Below the pieces are notes generated by a model. The model had not been told where the DNA came from. It ran no database searches and worked only from the letters and a program-made list of their open reading frames with translations. 64,000 nt of DNA, taken from Pseudarthrobacter sulfonivorans (lineage in GTDB: Bacteria > Actinomycetota > Actinomycetes > Actinomycetales > Micrococcaceae). A program made the translations under genes and the position numbers. Below are positions 27,712 to 36,992 of the stretch, piece after piece; positions within the stretch are counted from its first letter, which is position 1; each line of letters starts with the position of its first letter. The DNA is taken from positions 186,001-250,000 of the forward strand of contig NZ_JACXBW010000006.1 of the NCBI RefSeq assembly GCF_014712225.1. Reading direction: 5' to 3'.

Positions 27712-29424
27712 TTAGAGCCCGCGGCGCCCTACCCACAGCCCGTGTAGCAGCGGAACCACCGACGCAATCATCAGAACGTTGCCGAACATCGTATCGTCCG
27801 CCCGAACTACGGACCCTGCGATGAGCAGGCCGCCGAAAACCAGTGCCGATGCCGATCGCTGCGCCGTGCGGTTAAGCCGTGCCACCTGCCGTTCGAGGCG
27901 CGGCTTGGCCAACGATACTGACCCGTTCTCGATTCGGGTGACAAGCTCGTCCAATCGTTTCGGCAGCCGCAGGGCGGCGCCGATGGCGTCGAAGACTTGC
28001 TGTGTCATATCCTGCACGATGTTGCCGCGCTCGTCGCGCAGCAGCTGTGCTGCGTAGGGTTCGACCGAGTCCCATAGATTGAATCGCGCGTCCAACGAGC
28101 TGCACACACCCGAAGTCAGTGACATCGCGCGGATGATGAGTAAGAAGTTCTCCGGGAACTGGAACGGCAACGAGCGGACAAGGTCGCCGAACTCCGCCGC
28201 AAAATCAAGGAACTCCCTCGGGTCCACCTCGCGAAGCTCTGCAAAGCCCATCCCGCCGAACCTGGCGAAAAGTTGCGTCATGGCCCGCTCAAGCTCGGCC
28301 GTATCCGCCGAGGGCACAAGCACACCCACATCGCTAATCGCGGCCACCAATCCTTTTCCGTCACGGGAGGCTGCCGCTATGAGCAGCCTTCGCAGGCCCC
28401 TCCGAGTACTTGGCGGAACCTCGCCCATCATGCCGAAGTCGATGAACGTCAGCTTCCATGGGCGCTCGGCGGCTAAGCCGATGTTCGGAGTGACAAAAAT
28501 GTTGCCGGGGTGAGGATCGGCATGGAAAAAGCCCTCCGTGAACATCTGGTCAAACATGACAGATGCGAAAACCGGCGCGACCTCCGCTGGATCGATTCCC
28601 GCCGCTAGGAGCGCCGTCAAGTCCGTGATCTTAATCGCCGTGACATCTTCGAGGGTGAGCACGCGGCGGGTGGTCCGCTCCCAGACGACGTCAGGCACAG
28701 TCACCCTGTCGTCATGGGAGAAATCAGCCGCGAAGCGCTCTGCATTAACTGCCTCGTGCAGGTAGTCGATCTCCTCAAGGCTGGTTTGCGCAAACTCCTC
28801 GACCAGGGCGGGCATGTCAGCACGATCGGACACCAGACGCACATGGCTGAGCCAGCCGCCCACTTTGCGAAGTGCCGCCAGGTCGACGTCGACAATCGCG
28901 TCGATGCCCGGGCGCTGCACCTTCAGCACCACGCTGTGAAGCCCGGCGTCGGCGGCGTTGGCGGGCAGGAGTTGTGCACGGTGCGCCTGCCCGAGGGAGG
29001 CGGCGGCGATTGGCCTTTCCTCGACCGAAGCGAAGACCTGGCTCAGCGGCGCCCCCAGCTCCGCCTCGGCAAGGGCCCGGATTGCGGCGAACGGGACGGG
29101 TGGCACCTCGTCCTGCAGTCCTTCAAGCTCCCGTGTGATCTCGGGCGGAAGCACGTCGAGCCTGGAGGACAGGAATTGACCAACCTTGATCATTAGGCCG
29201 CCAAGGTCCACCGCGAGCGCATGGAAGCGCTGTGCGAAGCGCCGCATCCTGGTAGTCCTTGTGCGTTCTGCAATCCGCACCAGCCCGATGCGAGGGAGCA
29301 GCAACTCAAACCACCAGGTCACCGCGAGATGCCATGCGGCGAAGCGCAGGATGCGACGGTAACGGGCGCGGTGGTCCGCGGCGCCGGGTACCGGATCTGG
29401 CCGATCCCGGCGAACCGACGGCAC
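27712..29424 (-). CDS. ABC1/UbiB-family atypical kinase
   Basis: I place the start at GTG 29424 because an earlier in-frame start would run through the upstream PadR gene; AGAGG precedes it. The product is about 570 residues. It shows UbiB marks: KVGQFLSSRLDVLPPEI, the Ala-rich loop AAASLGQAHRAQL, the Lys in VVLKVQRPG, FFHADPHPGNIFV and LTFIDFGMMGE. Two C-terminal hydrophobic helices (ASALVFGGLLIAGSV; VLMIASVVPLLHGLW) suggest membrane attachment. Such kinases affect isoprenoid lipid or quinone metabolism. It lies five bases after the PadR stop, in one operon with it. Confidence 0.88.
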   Translation of the reverse strand: MPSVRRDRPDPVPGAADHRARYRRILRFAAWHLAVTWWFELLLPRIGLVRIAERTRTTRMRRFAQRFHALAVDLGGLMIKVGQFLSSRLDVLPPEITRELEGLQDEVPPVPFAAIRALAEAELGAPLSQVFASVEERPIAAASLGQAHRAQLLPANAADAGLHSVVLKVQRPGIDAIVDVDLAALRKVGGWLSHVRLVSDRADMPALVEEFAQTSLEEIDYLHEAVNAERFAADFSHDDRVTVPDVVWERTTRRVLTLEDVTAIKITDLTALLAAGIDPAEVAPVFASVMFDQMFTEGFFHADPHPGNIFVTPNIGLAAERPWKLTFIDFGMMGEVPPSTRRGLRRLLIAAASRDGKGLVAAISDVGVLVPSADTAELERAMTQLFARFGGMGFAELREVDPREFLDFAAEFGDLVRSLPFQFPENFLLIIRAMSLTSGVCSSLDARFNLWDSVEPYAAQLLRDERGNIVQDMTQQVFDAIGAALRLPKRLDELVTRIENGSVSLAKPRLERQVARLNRTAQRSASALVFGGLLIAGSVVRADDTMFGNVLMIASVVPLLHGLWVGRRGL

Positions 29425-29429
29425 CCTCT

Positions 29430-29975
29430 TCAGTCCTGGGCGAGGATCGAGTACAGCCGACGACGTGCCTCGTCGAGCACCCTGACGGCCTCCTGCACCT
29501 GCTTCGGCGAGCCGGTGCGGCCCACCTGGGCTGCAGCCTGTGCGAGCTCGATGCCGGCCTTGGGCAGCGCCGCGAACCCTGCGCCTGACGCCGAGCCGGT
29601 TGACTCCCACAGAGCTGACGCATCGGCACCCGCTACCTCCTCCCGGCCTGCTTCGGTCAGCGAGTAAATCTTGCGGCCGTTGGATTCCTCGGCACTGATG
29701 AACCCTTCATCGGCCAGCAGCTGCAGCGTTGGGTAGACCGAGCCGGCGCTCGGCTTCCAGCTGCCACGGCTGCGCTCCTCGATTTCACCGATGATCTGGT
29801 AGCCGTGCATCGGCCGCTCCGCGAGCAGGGCCAGTATCGCCGACCGCACTTCGCCTCGACCCGCGCGGGTACCCGAGCGCTTCTCAAACCGTGAACGCAA
29901 CTCCTCAACGGCCTGCCACATGCTGTCAATGTTGGGGCCGCCAAATCCGCCCGCTGGGTACGAATTACGCATCAT
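29430..29975 (-). CDS. PadR family transcriptional regulator
   Basis: The start at 29975 follows GGAGAG; a second ATG lies immediately after it. The 181-residue protein has a Gly-rich N-terminal stretch and a PadR winged helix (RSAILALLAERPMHGYQIIGEI; SAGSVYPTLQLLADEGFI; GRKIYSLTEAGREEV). A C-terminal helical dimerisation part ends in VLDEARRRLYSILAQD. It probably represses its own operon with the UbiB-like gene in response to a small ligand. Confidence 0.92.
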   Translation of the reverse strand: MMRNSYPAGGFGGPNIDSMWQAVEELRSRFEKRSGTRAGRGEVRSAILALLAERPMHGYQIIGEIEERSRGSWKPSAGSVYPTLQLLADEGFISAEESNGRKIYSLTEAGREEVAGADASALWESTGSASGAGFAALPKAGIELAQAAAQVGRTGSPKQVQEAVRVLDEARRRLYSILAQD

Positions 29976-30136
29976 GCTCTCCTCTGCGAGTCGCGAACGA
30001 TAGTCAACGATACATCCGGTATTCCCGCGACCGATAGGCGAAAGACGATCGGGCCAGAGGCCAGGCACGAGGTTGTAGGGTCGCGGCTCCCCCGCTCAGA
30101 CAGGGGCCTCCAAACAGGAGATGGCACCATGGAGAC

Positions 30137-30664
30137 ATGACCCCTGCTCACGGTTTTTCCAGCCGCTTCCGGCGTCCACAGCCCATCAAACCCAAGGCCG
30201 GTCAAGAGTCGGTGTGGGACTACCCGCGGCCGCCACGAGTCGAGCCGCGATCCGAACGGATCATCGTGCGGCTTGGCGGGCAGGTGATCGCCGACACCAC
30301 CGATGCCCTCCGCGTCCTTGAGACCAGTCATCCGCCTGTCTACTACTTACCGCTGGATTCGTTCCCGGCCGGCGTACTCGTCCCGGTCGCGGGGACCAGT
30401 TTGTGCGAGTTCAAGGGAGAAGCGCACTACTTCGACGTTGTTGCCGGCGGAGTCGCCGTTCCCCGTGCCGGGTGGACATACCCGGAACCCACGCCGGGTT
30501 TCGAAGCGCTCAGTACCCGAGTGGCCCTCTACCCGGAACACATGGACTCCTGCGAGGTCAGCGGTGAGCAGGTGACGTTCCAGGAAGGTGACTTCTACGG
30601 CGGCTGGATCACCAGACAGATCGTTGGTCCGTTCAAGGGTGGCCCGGGCACGGCAGGGTGGTGA
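30137..30664 (+). CDS. DUF427 domain protein
   Basis: The 175-residue protein matches DUF427: WDYPRPPRVEP, VIADTTDALRVLETSHPPVYYLP, EFKGEAHYFDV, GWTYPEPTPGFEAL and FYGGWITRQIVGPFKG. These are small beta-barrel cytoplasmic proteins of unknown function, common in actinobacteria. It is divergent from the PadR gene, with 161 bp between the starts. Confidence 0.9.
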   Translation: MTPAHGFSSRFRRPQPIKPKAGQESVWDYPRPPRVEPRSERIIVRLGGQVIADTTDALRVLETSHPPVYYLPLDSFPAGVLVPVAGTSLCEFKGEAHYFDVVAGGVAVPRAGWTYPEPTPGFEALSTRVALYPEHMDSCEVSGEQVTFQEGDFYGGWITRQIVGPFKGGPGTAGW

Positions 30665-30739
30665 GTACTCGGTCCTCAATGACTGCAGCCCGGCGCCTCC
30701 CGGCATGCCGGCTCAGTCGCTGGGCGGCGAGTCAGGCGG

Positions 30740-31774
30740 CTAGCTGCCCGCTGCCACGTCGATCAGCACCTTGCCGACGATGCTCTCTTCAACCGCCGTG
30801 TGTGCCGCTGCCGTGGCAGCGAGGTTAAAGCGGTGCAGCGGCAGGCCTGCGGCCTCTCCTACCGGAAGGGCGCCGTCGGCGACAGCCGCATTGATGTCCT
30901 CAGCGGCGGCGTGGACCGCCTGCATACCAACGGTGTAGAGCAGCACGAACTGGTAGCGGATGTTGAGGCTGAAGTGCCTGCGCACGTCCAGGCTCAGGTG
31001 GTCGCCGCCGTTGTTGGCGTAGACCGCGACGGAGCCGCGGTTCCGGATCACTGCCAGGTCGAGTTCGGCGTTCTGCGCCGGCGCCACCTCCACGATCTGA
31101 TCGACACCGTTGGGAGCGACCCGGCGGATTTCCGCGGCCGCGTCGGTGTCGCGGTAGTTGATAACGTAATCGGCACCGGCGGCCGTGACCAGCGCCGCCT
31201 TCGCCGGCCCGCTCACGGTCGTGATCACAACGGCGCCAGCCCACTTGGCGAGCTGGATCGCCGCATGGCCCACGGCTCCGGCACCTCCCGCGACGAGAAC
31301 CACTTTCCCGTTCATGGCTCCCGGGTGCAGCCGCCGTGGTCCGTCTTCGGCGATCGTTAGGGCCCGGTGCGCGGTGATCGCGGGGACGCCCAGGCTTGCG
31401 CCGACGTCGAACCCGGCGTGCTCCGGCAGCGCAAAGACCCGTTCGGCCGGCAGGACGGCGAACTCCTGGGCTGTCCCGCCGTCGGCGCGCTGGTAGGCGG
31501 CCAGGGCCAACCAGACCCTGTCACCGACGTGGAGGTGCTCGACGCCGGGGCCGACGGCGTCCACAACACCGGCGCCGTCTTGATTGGGCACGACTTCCGC
31601 AAACGGCAGCGGCTCGCCCGCTTTGGCGCCGCGGCGCGACTTCCAGTCCGTGGGGTTCACCCCGGAGACCATGATCCGCACACGTACCTCCCCGCGCCCA
31701 GGGTCGCGGATGTCGCGGTCAACGAGCTCAAGGACAGACGGGTCGCCGCTTGTGCGGTAAACAATTGCTTTCAT
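30740..31774 (-). CDS. Zinc-independent NADPH:quinone oxidoreductase-like protein (MDR family)
   Basis: From ATG 31774 the protein is 344 residues. It has the quinone-reductase start MKAIVYRTSGDPSVLEL, a GroES-like domain (GVNPTDWKSRRG; VVDAVGPGVEHLHVGDRVW) and a Rossmann domain with VLVAGGAGAVGHAAIQLAKWAGA. The zinc-ligand Cys residues of alcohol dehydrogenases are absent, as expected for the quinone-reductase branch. The substrate is unknown. It lies 53 bp downstream of the DHA2 exporter gene on the same strand and may be cotranscribed with it. Confidence 0.88.
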   Translation of the reverse strand: MKAIVYRTSGDPSVLELVDRDIRDPGRGEVRVRIMVSGVNPTDWKSRRGAKAGEPLPFAEVVPNQDGAGVVDAVGPGVEHLHVGDRVWLALAAYQRADGGTAQEFAVLPAERVFALPEHAGFDVGASLGVPAITAHRALTIAEDGPRRLHPGAMNGKVVLVAGGAGAVGHAAIQLAKWAGAVVITTVSGPAKAALVTAAGADYVINYRDTDAAAEIRRVAPNGVDQIVEVAPAQNAELDLAVIRNRGSVAVYANNGGDHLSLDVRRHFSLNIRYQFVLLYTVGMQAVHAAAEDINAAVADGALPVGEAAGLPLHRFNLAATAAAHTAVEESIVGKVLIDVAAGS

Positions 31775-31827
31775 ACCCAAAGCCAACGCGGGCGCGGACC
31801 GAAAATTCCCGCCGGTACCGGGTTGTC

Positions 31828-33303
31828 CTAATCCTGTGCAGGTGCCGTACTGTGCTCAGCCTGCGCCGCAGGGTCTACGGTCGGGCAGGCGGCGGCCTTG
31901 CTGTCTGTGACGGGCATCGCCACAACAGCCACGACCGTGAGTACTGCGGCGGCCAGTACCGCCAGGAAAACAGCCCCCGAAGCGGCGACGACTGCGGTCG
32001 GATCGGTATTGCCGCCCGGAGTGCCCGCATAGATCGCATTGGCAACCGCCCCGAAAACCGCGACACCGATGGAACTACCGATCGACCGCGCGAAAAGGTT
32101 GGTGCCGGTGACAACTCCGCGCTCGTTCCAGTCGACGCTGGACTGGGCTGCGATGAGGCTCGGGGTGGCCACCAGCCCCAGCCCTAGCCCTACGATGAAG
32201 CAGCTCGCCGCCGCCAGGAGAACGTTGGGTGTGGAAGCGGTGAGGGCAAGTACCGCTGTACCCAGGACCGTGATGGTGATGCCGATCATCGCGGTCTTTC
32301 GGAAACCCAACCGAAGATAGAACCGGCCCGATTGGGACGCACTGATCGGCCAGCCGATCGTCAGTGCCGCCAGTGCGAGCCCAGCCAGAATCGGGGAGGT
32401 CGAGAGGGCCCCTTCGAGGAAAGTCGGAACGTAAGAGGTAAGGCCAAGCATGACCGCTCCAACGCCAAAGGAGATCAGCGCGGTCGTCGCCAGCAGTCGC
32501 CGGGAGACGACCCAGGTCGGCAGTACCGGCTCCGTGGCCCTCCGCTCGACGAGGATGAACACGGCGAACAAGAGTGCTCCGCCGGCGAACACCGCAATGC
32601 TGATGGCAGAGGTCCACCCCCACGCCTGGCCGCCTTCGAGGGCCCCCAGAATGACCAGGGTCAGCGAGGCCGTCAGCAGGGCTGCCCCCAGATAGTCAAC
32701 CTGGTGCCTGGTGCGCTCGACATTCTCGTGGAACGTTCGCAGCAGCATCCACCCGGCCAGGAGGCACAGGGGGATGTTCACGAGAAAGATCCCTCGCCAC
32801 ATGCCCAGTGCGGAAAAAACGCCGCCAAGCGTCGGGCCAACAACGGAGGACACCGCCCACACGCTCGCAAGGTAGCCTTGCACTTTCGCCCGCTCAGTCA
32901 GCGTATAGATATCGCCAGCGATCGTGATCGCCATCGGTTGGACTGCTCCCGCGCCCAGGCCCTGCAGCACACGGAAGGCGATGAGGGCCGGCATGCTCCA
33001 TGCCAAGCCGCAGAGGATAGAACCAAGCAGGAATAGCCCGATACCGATCAGGATGATCGGTTTACGGCCGACGACGTCGGAGAGTTTCGCGTAGACGGGC
33101 ACCGACACAGCCTGCGCCAACAGATATGCAGAAAAGAGCCACGGGAAAGATACGAACCCGCCAACGTCGTGCACGATAGACGGCACCGCCGTCGCGACGA
33201 TCGTCGAATCTATTGCCACCAGGCCCGTCGAGAGCATCAAGGAAATCAGTATGGGACCGCGCTTCGAGCGGAAGCCGACCCCCTCTGCAGGCATTGTCGT
33301 CAC
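31828..33303 (-). CDS. DHA2-family (EmrB/QacA-type) drug exporter
   Basis: The 491-residue protein has about 14 hydrophobic helices. It shows motif C-like LVAIDSTIVATAVPSI in TM1 and the loop signature AKLSDVVGRKPIIL after TM2, followed by FRVLQGLGAGAVQPMAI. These mark the 14-helix proton-coupled multidrug exporters. The start could also be the ATG three codons in. No TetR regulator is adjacent, so its control is unknown. Confidence 0.9.
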   Translation of the reverse strand: MTTMPAEGVGFRSKRGPILISLMLSTGLVAIDSTIVATAVPSIVHDVGGFVSFPWLFSAYLLAQAVSVPVYAKLSDVVGRKPIILIGIGLFLLGSILCGLAWSMPALIAFRVLQGLGAGAVQPMAITIAGDIYTLTERAKVQGYLASVWAVSSVVGPTLGGVFSALGMWRGIFLVNIPLCLLAGWMLLRTFHENVERTRHQVDYLGAALLTASLTLVILGALEGGQAWGWTSAISIAVFAGGALLFAVFILVERRATEPVLPTWVVSRRLLATTALISFGVGAVMLGLTSYVPTFLEGALSTSPILAGLALAALTIGWPISASQSGRFYLRLGFRKTAMIGITITVLGTAVLALTASTPNVLLAAASCFIVGLGLGLVATPSLIAAQSSVDWNERGVVTGTNLFARSIGSSIGVAVFGAVANAIYAGTPGGNTDPTAVVAASGAVFLAVLAAAVLTVVAVVAMPVTDSKAAACPTVDPAAQAEHSTAPAQD

Positions 33304-33452
33304 GTAATCTCGTTCCCGTCGTCCTCACAGAGCGCTGCGCGCAGACCTAATCCAGCTAGTCGCATAACTGCTTGATTCAACGAAATAATCCCGGCCACCT
33401 CGAGCAATTCCACGGTAATGATGGCGGCAGCACCCACTGGGGTCCGCCTCGT

Positions 33453-34220
33453 TTACATGGGCGCGGTCATGTACAGCCCGGGCAGGAGCTCCGGGTGCGC
33501 CGGGACGAAGAGGGCGAAAACGATCAGCGAGGCGCCGGTGATCCGGCTGAGGACGGGCCCGTATTTCCACGTCTTCTCCAGGAAGATGACTACCGTGAGC
33601 ACGGCCATCCATGCCAGGTTCATCACGCCAACGGCAATCAGCACCACCATGAGCCCCCAACAGCAGCCCACGCAATACACGCCGTGGTACATGCCGACGC
33701 GGACATCCCGCAGGCGGCCCTTGTACCCGGAAACGTGCAACAGGAATGCTACGGGCGACCGGCAGTGCCTGAGGCAGAAATCCTTCAGCGGGGTCAGCTG
33801 GTAGGCGCCGGCCGCCACGAGCACTCCGGCTCCCACCCACGGTGCGATAGCCGCCGCGTCCTCAGCCAGCAGCCCGGTGAGCGACGCGGCCGCGTAGGCA
33901 CCGACTCCGAATCCGACCCATGTCAGCAGGTAACCGCCGAGCAGGCCGGTTGTCCGGATGGCCCGGACCCGGCGGCTGCGGACGGCCCGGATGGACCTCA
34001 GATACGTCGAAGTGAGCGGTGCCAGCGCCGGCAGCATCATGGCTGTCATCATCAGCGCCCACACCCCAAGGAAACCCCAGAGGCCCAGCCCCATGGTCCC
34101 CGGGGCTGCGGACATGCCGGCGAAGCCCGAGAAGGTGAAAAACCACGCCAGCGCGGCGCACGCGATCAGGGCCAGCTCTGCGGCATGGCGGCTGACTGTC
34201 AGGCCGCTCCTGACCGGCAC
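33453..34220 (-). CDS. DUF2182 membrane protein
   Basis: It begins with GTG directly after the stop of the DUF1326 gene (TAAGTG). The 255-residue protein has six or seven helices and the DUF2182 metal-binding style motifs: GVWALMMTAMMLPALAPL, DFCLRHCRSPVAF and YHGVYCVGCCWGLM. The Cys/His pairs in helices suggest copper or another metal. DUF2182 and DUF1326 are a recurrent pair of predicted metal-binding proteins; function unproven. Confidence 0.88.
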   Translation of the reverse strand: MPVRSGLTVSRHAAELALIACAALAWFFTFSGFAGMSAAPGTMGLGLWGFLGVWALMMTAMMLPALAPLTSTYLRSIRAVRSRRVRAIRTTGLLGGYLLTWVGFGVGAYAAASLTGLLAEDAAAIAPWVGAGVLVAAGAYQLTPLKDFCLRHCRSPVAFLLHVSGYKGRLRDVRVGMYHGVYCVGCCWGLMVVLIAVGVMNLAWMAVLTVVIFLEKTWKYGPVLSRITGASLIVFALFVPAHPELLPGLYMTAPM

Positions 34221-34826
34221 TTACGCGGACCAGGCGAAGGGGGCCGAGAACGAGTTCTTCCCGGCGTTATCCCAGGTCATCCCGAACACGTCCACACGCG
34301 CGGTGCTGGATGTGCCCGCTGCCAGAGGGTCGGCCGGGAATCCAACCCCGCTGACTTTGACCCCTTGTCCTGTGGGATCAAAGGGAGACACGAAGTCCTC
34401 GACCACCATGTCCACGGCGCTGCCGATGCGGACCTGGTGGGTACGCCCGTCGTCGGCGTAGGCCATCTCCAGGGACTCCATTCCCGCCATTTCACCGATC
34501 AAGGGAGCGAGGCCCTCCATCGGCCCGCCGAGCTGTCCGCCGAAGACTGCACCGAGCGCTTCGGCCTGTTGAGCCGAGGCTGCGGCATCCATCAGGACTC
34601 CAACCTTCCAGCCCCCGTCACTCATCAACGCCGGGGTATCGGCGACGACACAGACAGTCAGACCGCCGACGTCGACACCGTTTACTTCGCCGGTTTCCAC
34701 ATGGAACGCCAAAGCCACGTTGCAGCGCTCGTTGTCCGCCGGAGCGGTCTGCCCTGAAGTCGTACACGGGCAGACCATGTCGCAGTTGCAGTTCTCAAAA
34801 TACGTACCCTCGACGTGCCACGGCAT
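34221..34826 (-). CDS. DUF1326 domain protein
   Basis: The ATG at 34826 follows AAAGGAGCCCGAG. The 201-residue protein has the DUF1326 N terminus with clustered Cys (ENCNCDMVCPCTTSG), a likely metal site, followed by beta strands (VTVCVVADTPALM-like) and the C-terminal FGMTWDNAGKNSFSAPFAWSA. It is coupled to the DUF2182 gene directly downstream, which supports a shared metal-related role. Confidence 0.9.
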   Translation of the reverse strand: MPWHVEGTYFENCNCDMVCPCTTSGQTAPADNERCNVALAFHVETGEVNGVDVGGLTVCVVADTPALMSDGGWKVGVLMDAAASAQQAEALGAVFGGQLGGPMEGLAPLIGEMAGMESLEMAYADDGRTHQVRIGSAVDMVVEDFVSPFDPTGQGVKVSGVGFPADPLAAGTSSTARVDVFGMTWDNAGKNSFSAPFAWSA

Positions 34827-34980
34827 CTCGGGCTCCTTTCGAAGAGGCACCCCCAAAAAGAAGTCTCCTCGCGGCCCTGAGCAGTGTCAACGGTAGGTTG
34901 CGGCCCGTGCAAAAGGTCTTGCTGGACCGGCCTGGGCTTCGAGTGGAGGTGCCAGCCCAAGGCATATCAGCCCCTGCTTT

Positions 34981-36861
34981 TTATGGCGCCAGGATCACGA
35001 AGCCAGCCGCCGGAACGGTTACGCTGATGGCCAAACCGTTCCGCGCCTGGGCCGCCACCGGCGACCCAATCCGGGTCGGGTCCGTTGAATAGGCGTACTG
35101 GTATTTGTCACCGACGGCATGGAGGCCGGCGTCGATGGTTACCCACGCCGTCCTTGGCGCTGCCAAGTCGGTGTTGATGGCACAGACGACCTCCCGGTCC
35201 GACATGATCCGACTCCACGCCACCATGGAGGTCATCCGCCCCTCGCCGATCCGGTTCGGGTACCAGAAGGTGAACCCGTCCTCGGAAATAGGCCGCAGAT
35301 ACTGGCGGCCGCGGCGGAGTGAAATGTCGCTGGTTCGAACGGCCAGGATTTTGGCCAGCTCGATGTAAGTCGCCGATGTCTCGTCGAAGAAGTGCCTGTC
35401 CCGGCTCCTGAATGAGCCGAAGCCGCCCCCGAACATCGTTTCCCGGATATAGCGATCCGCCTTGTCCCTGGGATCGGGCGCGGGATTGAAGTCGGACGGA
35501 AACTTTCCGTCGAAACGCTGTTCGCTTCCGTAGTAGATGCAGGGGATTCCCAATGTGGTCGCATTCATGGCCAGGATGGCGAGCTCAAGTGCACGCCCAT
35601 CCTGATCGGCGGCGAAGCGCGCCTTCCATTCCTTGTCCAGCCTGACGAGGTCATGGTCATCAAAAGCAGTGACCACGTGGTTGCGGAACCACGTGTGAGA
35701 AGGCTTGTCGACCTCGGCTGAGTTGCGGAAGAGTTCGAAGTAGTTGGCCGGGTTGCCCCAGCCCTTGACGGCGTCAACCATGTATTGCTGGACGTCCCGC
35801 AATCCCAGTGCCGCGTCGAGCCCGGTCTTGTCGCGGGTGCTGATGGCTTCATCCCGGCTGCCGGTGATCTCTCCGACCAGGAAGAATGAGTCCTTGCCGA
35901 TGGTCTGGGCGAATTCATGGATCTCAGAGGTGAAGAACCTGGTTGCACCCAGGTCCATGTGCTTGACGGTATCGACGCGGAAGCCGTCCAGGTCTGCGTA
36001 GGCGATCCAGTACTGGTAGGCCTCGGAGAGGGTTCGAAGGGCTTCCGAGGGCGTGTATTCGGACAGCGGCCCCGTTCCTTGGTGAATGTTCTTCAGCCCG
36101 TCGAAGTCGCCTTCGGTTGTCTCCGGCCTGTCATCCCAGTGGGCAATGTTCCCCTTGCGCGTGAAGACGTCCGCTGCTTGCAGCTCTTCGGGCCAAACGG
36201 CGCTGTTCACGTCATGGGGGTTGACCTGCGTCGGGAAGGGGAGGGTGGGGGCGCCATTGGGGTCCCGCCACCCGAGCACGGGATAGGTGGCACCGCTCCA
36301 CGCCGGCGTGTAGAGATTGCCGCTCGGATCGACGGTGTTGTACTGGAAGACGTCGGCAGTATGGTTCAGGATCACGTCCAGAATGACGTAGAGCCCGGCC
36401 TTGTGCGCGGCCGCGACGAGATCCTTGAAGTCCTCGTCCGTGCCGAAGTGGGGGTCGACTTCGAGGAAGTTCTGCGTTCCGTAGCCGTGGTAGTCGTCCA
36501 CTCCGGGCCGCTGCCGCAGCACCGGGCTGATCCACAAGGTGGAGATGCCGAGCCTCTTGAGGTAGCCGATCTTGGATGTGATCCCTTTGAGGGTGCCACC
36601 GAGCCATTTGGCGCCGGCTGACTCCCAATCCTGAATGGCAGCCTGTGACCGGACTCCGTTGCCAGCATCGGCGGGTGAAAACAGTTGGGTGGCGCCTGGG
36701 ACTATCTGCCCCGCGACATCCCGATAGCCATCTTCCTTGCCGTCAGAGAACCGGTCGATCAGGAGGAAGTAGATCACCTGGTCCGACCAGTCGCGGGGCG
36801 ACGGGTGATAGTTGTTCTTTTGCAGGAGTTGTGCCCACGGGATTTCATTGATCGAAAGCAT
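34981..36861 (-). CDS. Alpha-amylase family glycoside hydrolase (GH13), intracellular
   Basis: The ATG at 36861 follows AGGG; an in-frame GTG lies four codons earlier. The 626-residue protein has the GH13 barrel motifs: IYFLLIDRFSDG, DVILNH (region I), GFRVDTVKHM with the nucleophile Asp near residue 295, FLVGEITG with the acid Glu near 331, and TAFDDHDLV with the third Asp near 400. No signal peptide is seen, so it should act on intracellular alpha-glucans or trehalose-like substrates. Exact specificity is open. Confidence 0.92.
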   Translation of the reverse strand: MLSINEIPWAQLLQKNNYHPSPRDWSDQVIYFLLIDRFSDGKEDGYRDVAGQIVPGATQLFSPADAGNGVRSQAAIQDWESAGAKWLGGTLKGITSKIGYLKRLGISTLWISPVLRQRPGVDDYHGYGTQNFLEVDPHFGTDEDFKDLVAAAHKAGLYVILDVILNHTADVFQYNTVDPSGNLYTPAWSGATYPVLGWRDPNGAPTLPFPTQVNPHDVNSAVWPEELQAADVFTRKGNIAHWDDRPETTEGDFDGLKNIHQGTGPLSEYTPSEALRTLSEAYQYWIAYADLDGFRVDTVKHMDLGATRFFTSEIHEFAQTIGKDSFFLVGEITGSRDEAISTRDKTGLDAALGLRDVQQYMVDAVKGWGNPANYFELFRNSAEVDKPSHTWFRNHVVTAFDDHDLVRLDKEWKARFAADQDGRALELAILAMNATTLGIPCIYYGSEQRFDGKFPSDFNPAPDPRDKADRYIRETMFGGGFGSFRSRDRHFFDETSATYIELAKILAVRTSDISLRRGRQYLRPISEDGFTFWYPNRIGEGRMTSMVAWSRIMSDREVVCAINTDLAAPRTAWVTIDAGLHAVGDKYQYAYSTDPTRIGSPVAAQARNGLAISVTVPAAGFVILAP

Positions 36862-36992
36862 CTTTGCCCTCACTAGCAGTTACGGAATTTTGTCGGGAGT
36901 TCGGGAGTGAGGCGGCTCATCGCCCTGCTTCCCCGGCGACTGCCATGCCTCGTCGGAGGCAGGTTGCGGCCTCGTAGGCTCCGGCCGTTTCC

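Noticed and set aside
28714-29196. 160-codon plus-strand frame inside the UbiB-like gene
   Set aside because: It is antisense to a kinase with intact UbiB motifs and has no signals of its own.
30698-30712. Short palindrome CCGGCATGCCGG between the DUF427 and oxidoreductase genes
   Set aside because: The stem is only five pairs with a two-base loop and there is no T-run; it is too weak to call a terminator.
31000-31360. Possible extra gene antisense to the quinone oxidoreductase
   Set aside because: It lies over the Rossmann domain of a well-supported enzyme and lacks a ribosome site.
34910-34975. Inverted repeat after the amylase gene as a terminator
   Set aside because: The arms pair with a bulge and there is no T-run, so the support is too weak to call.
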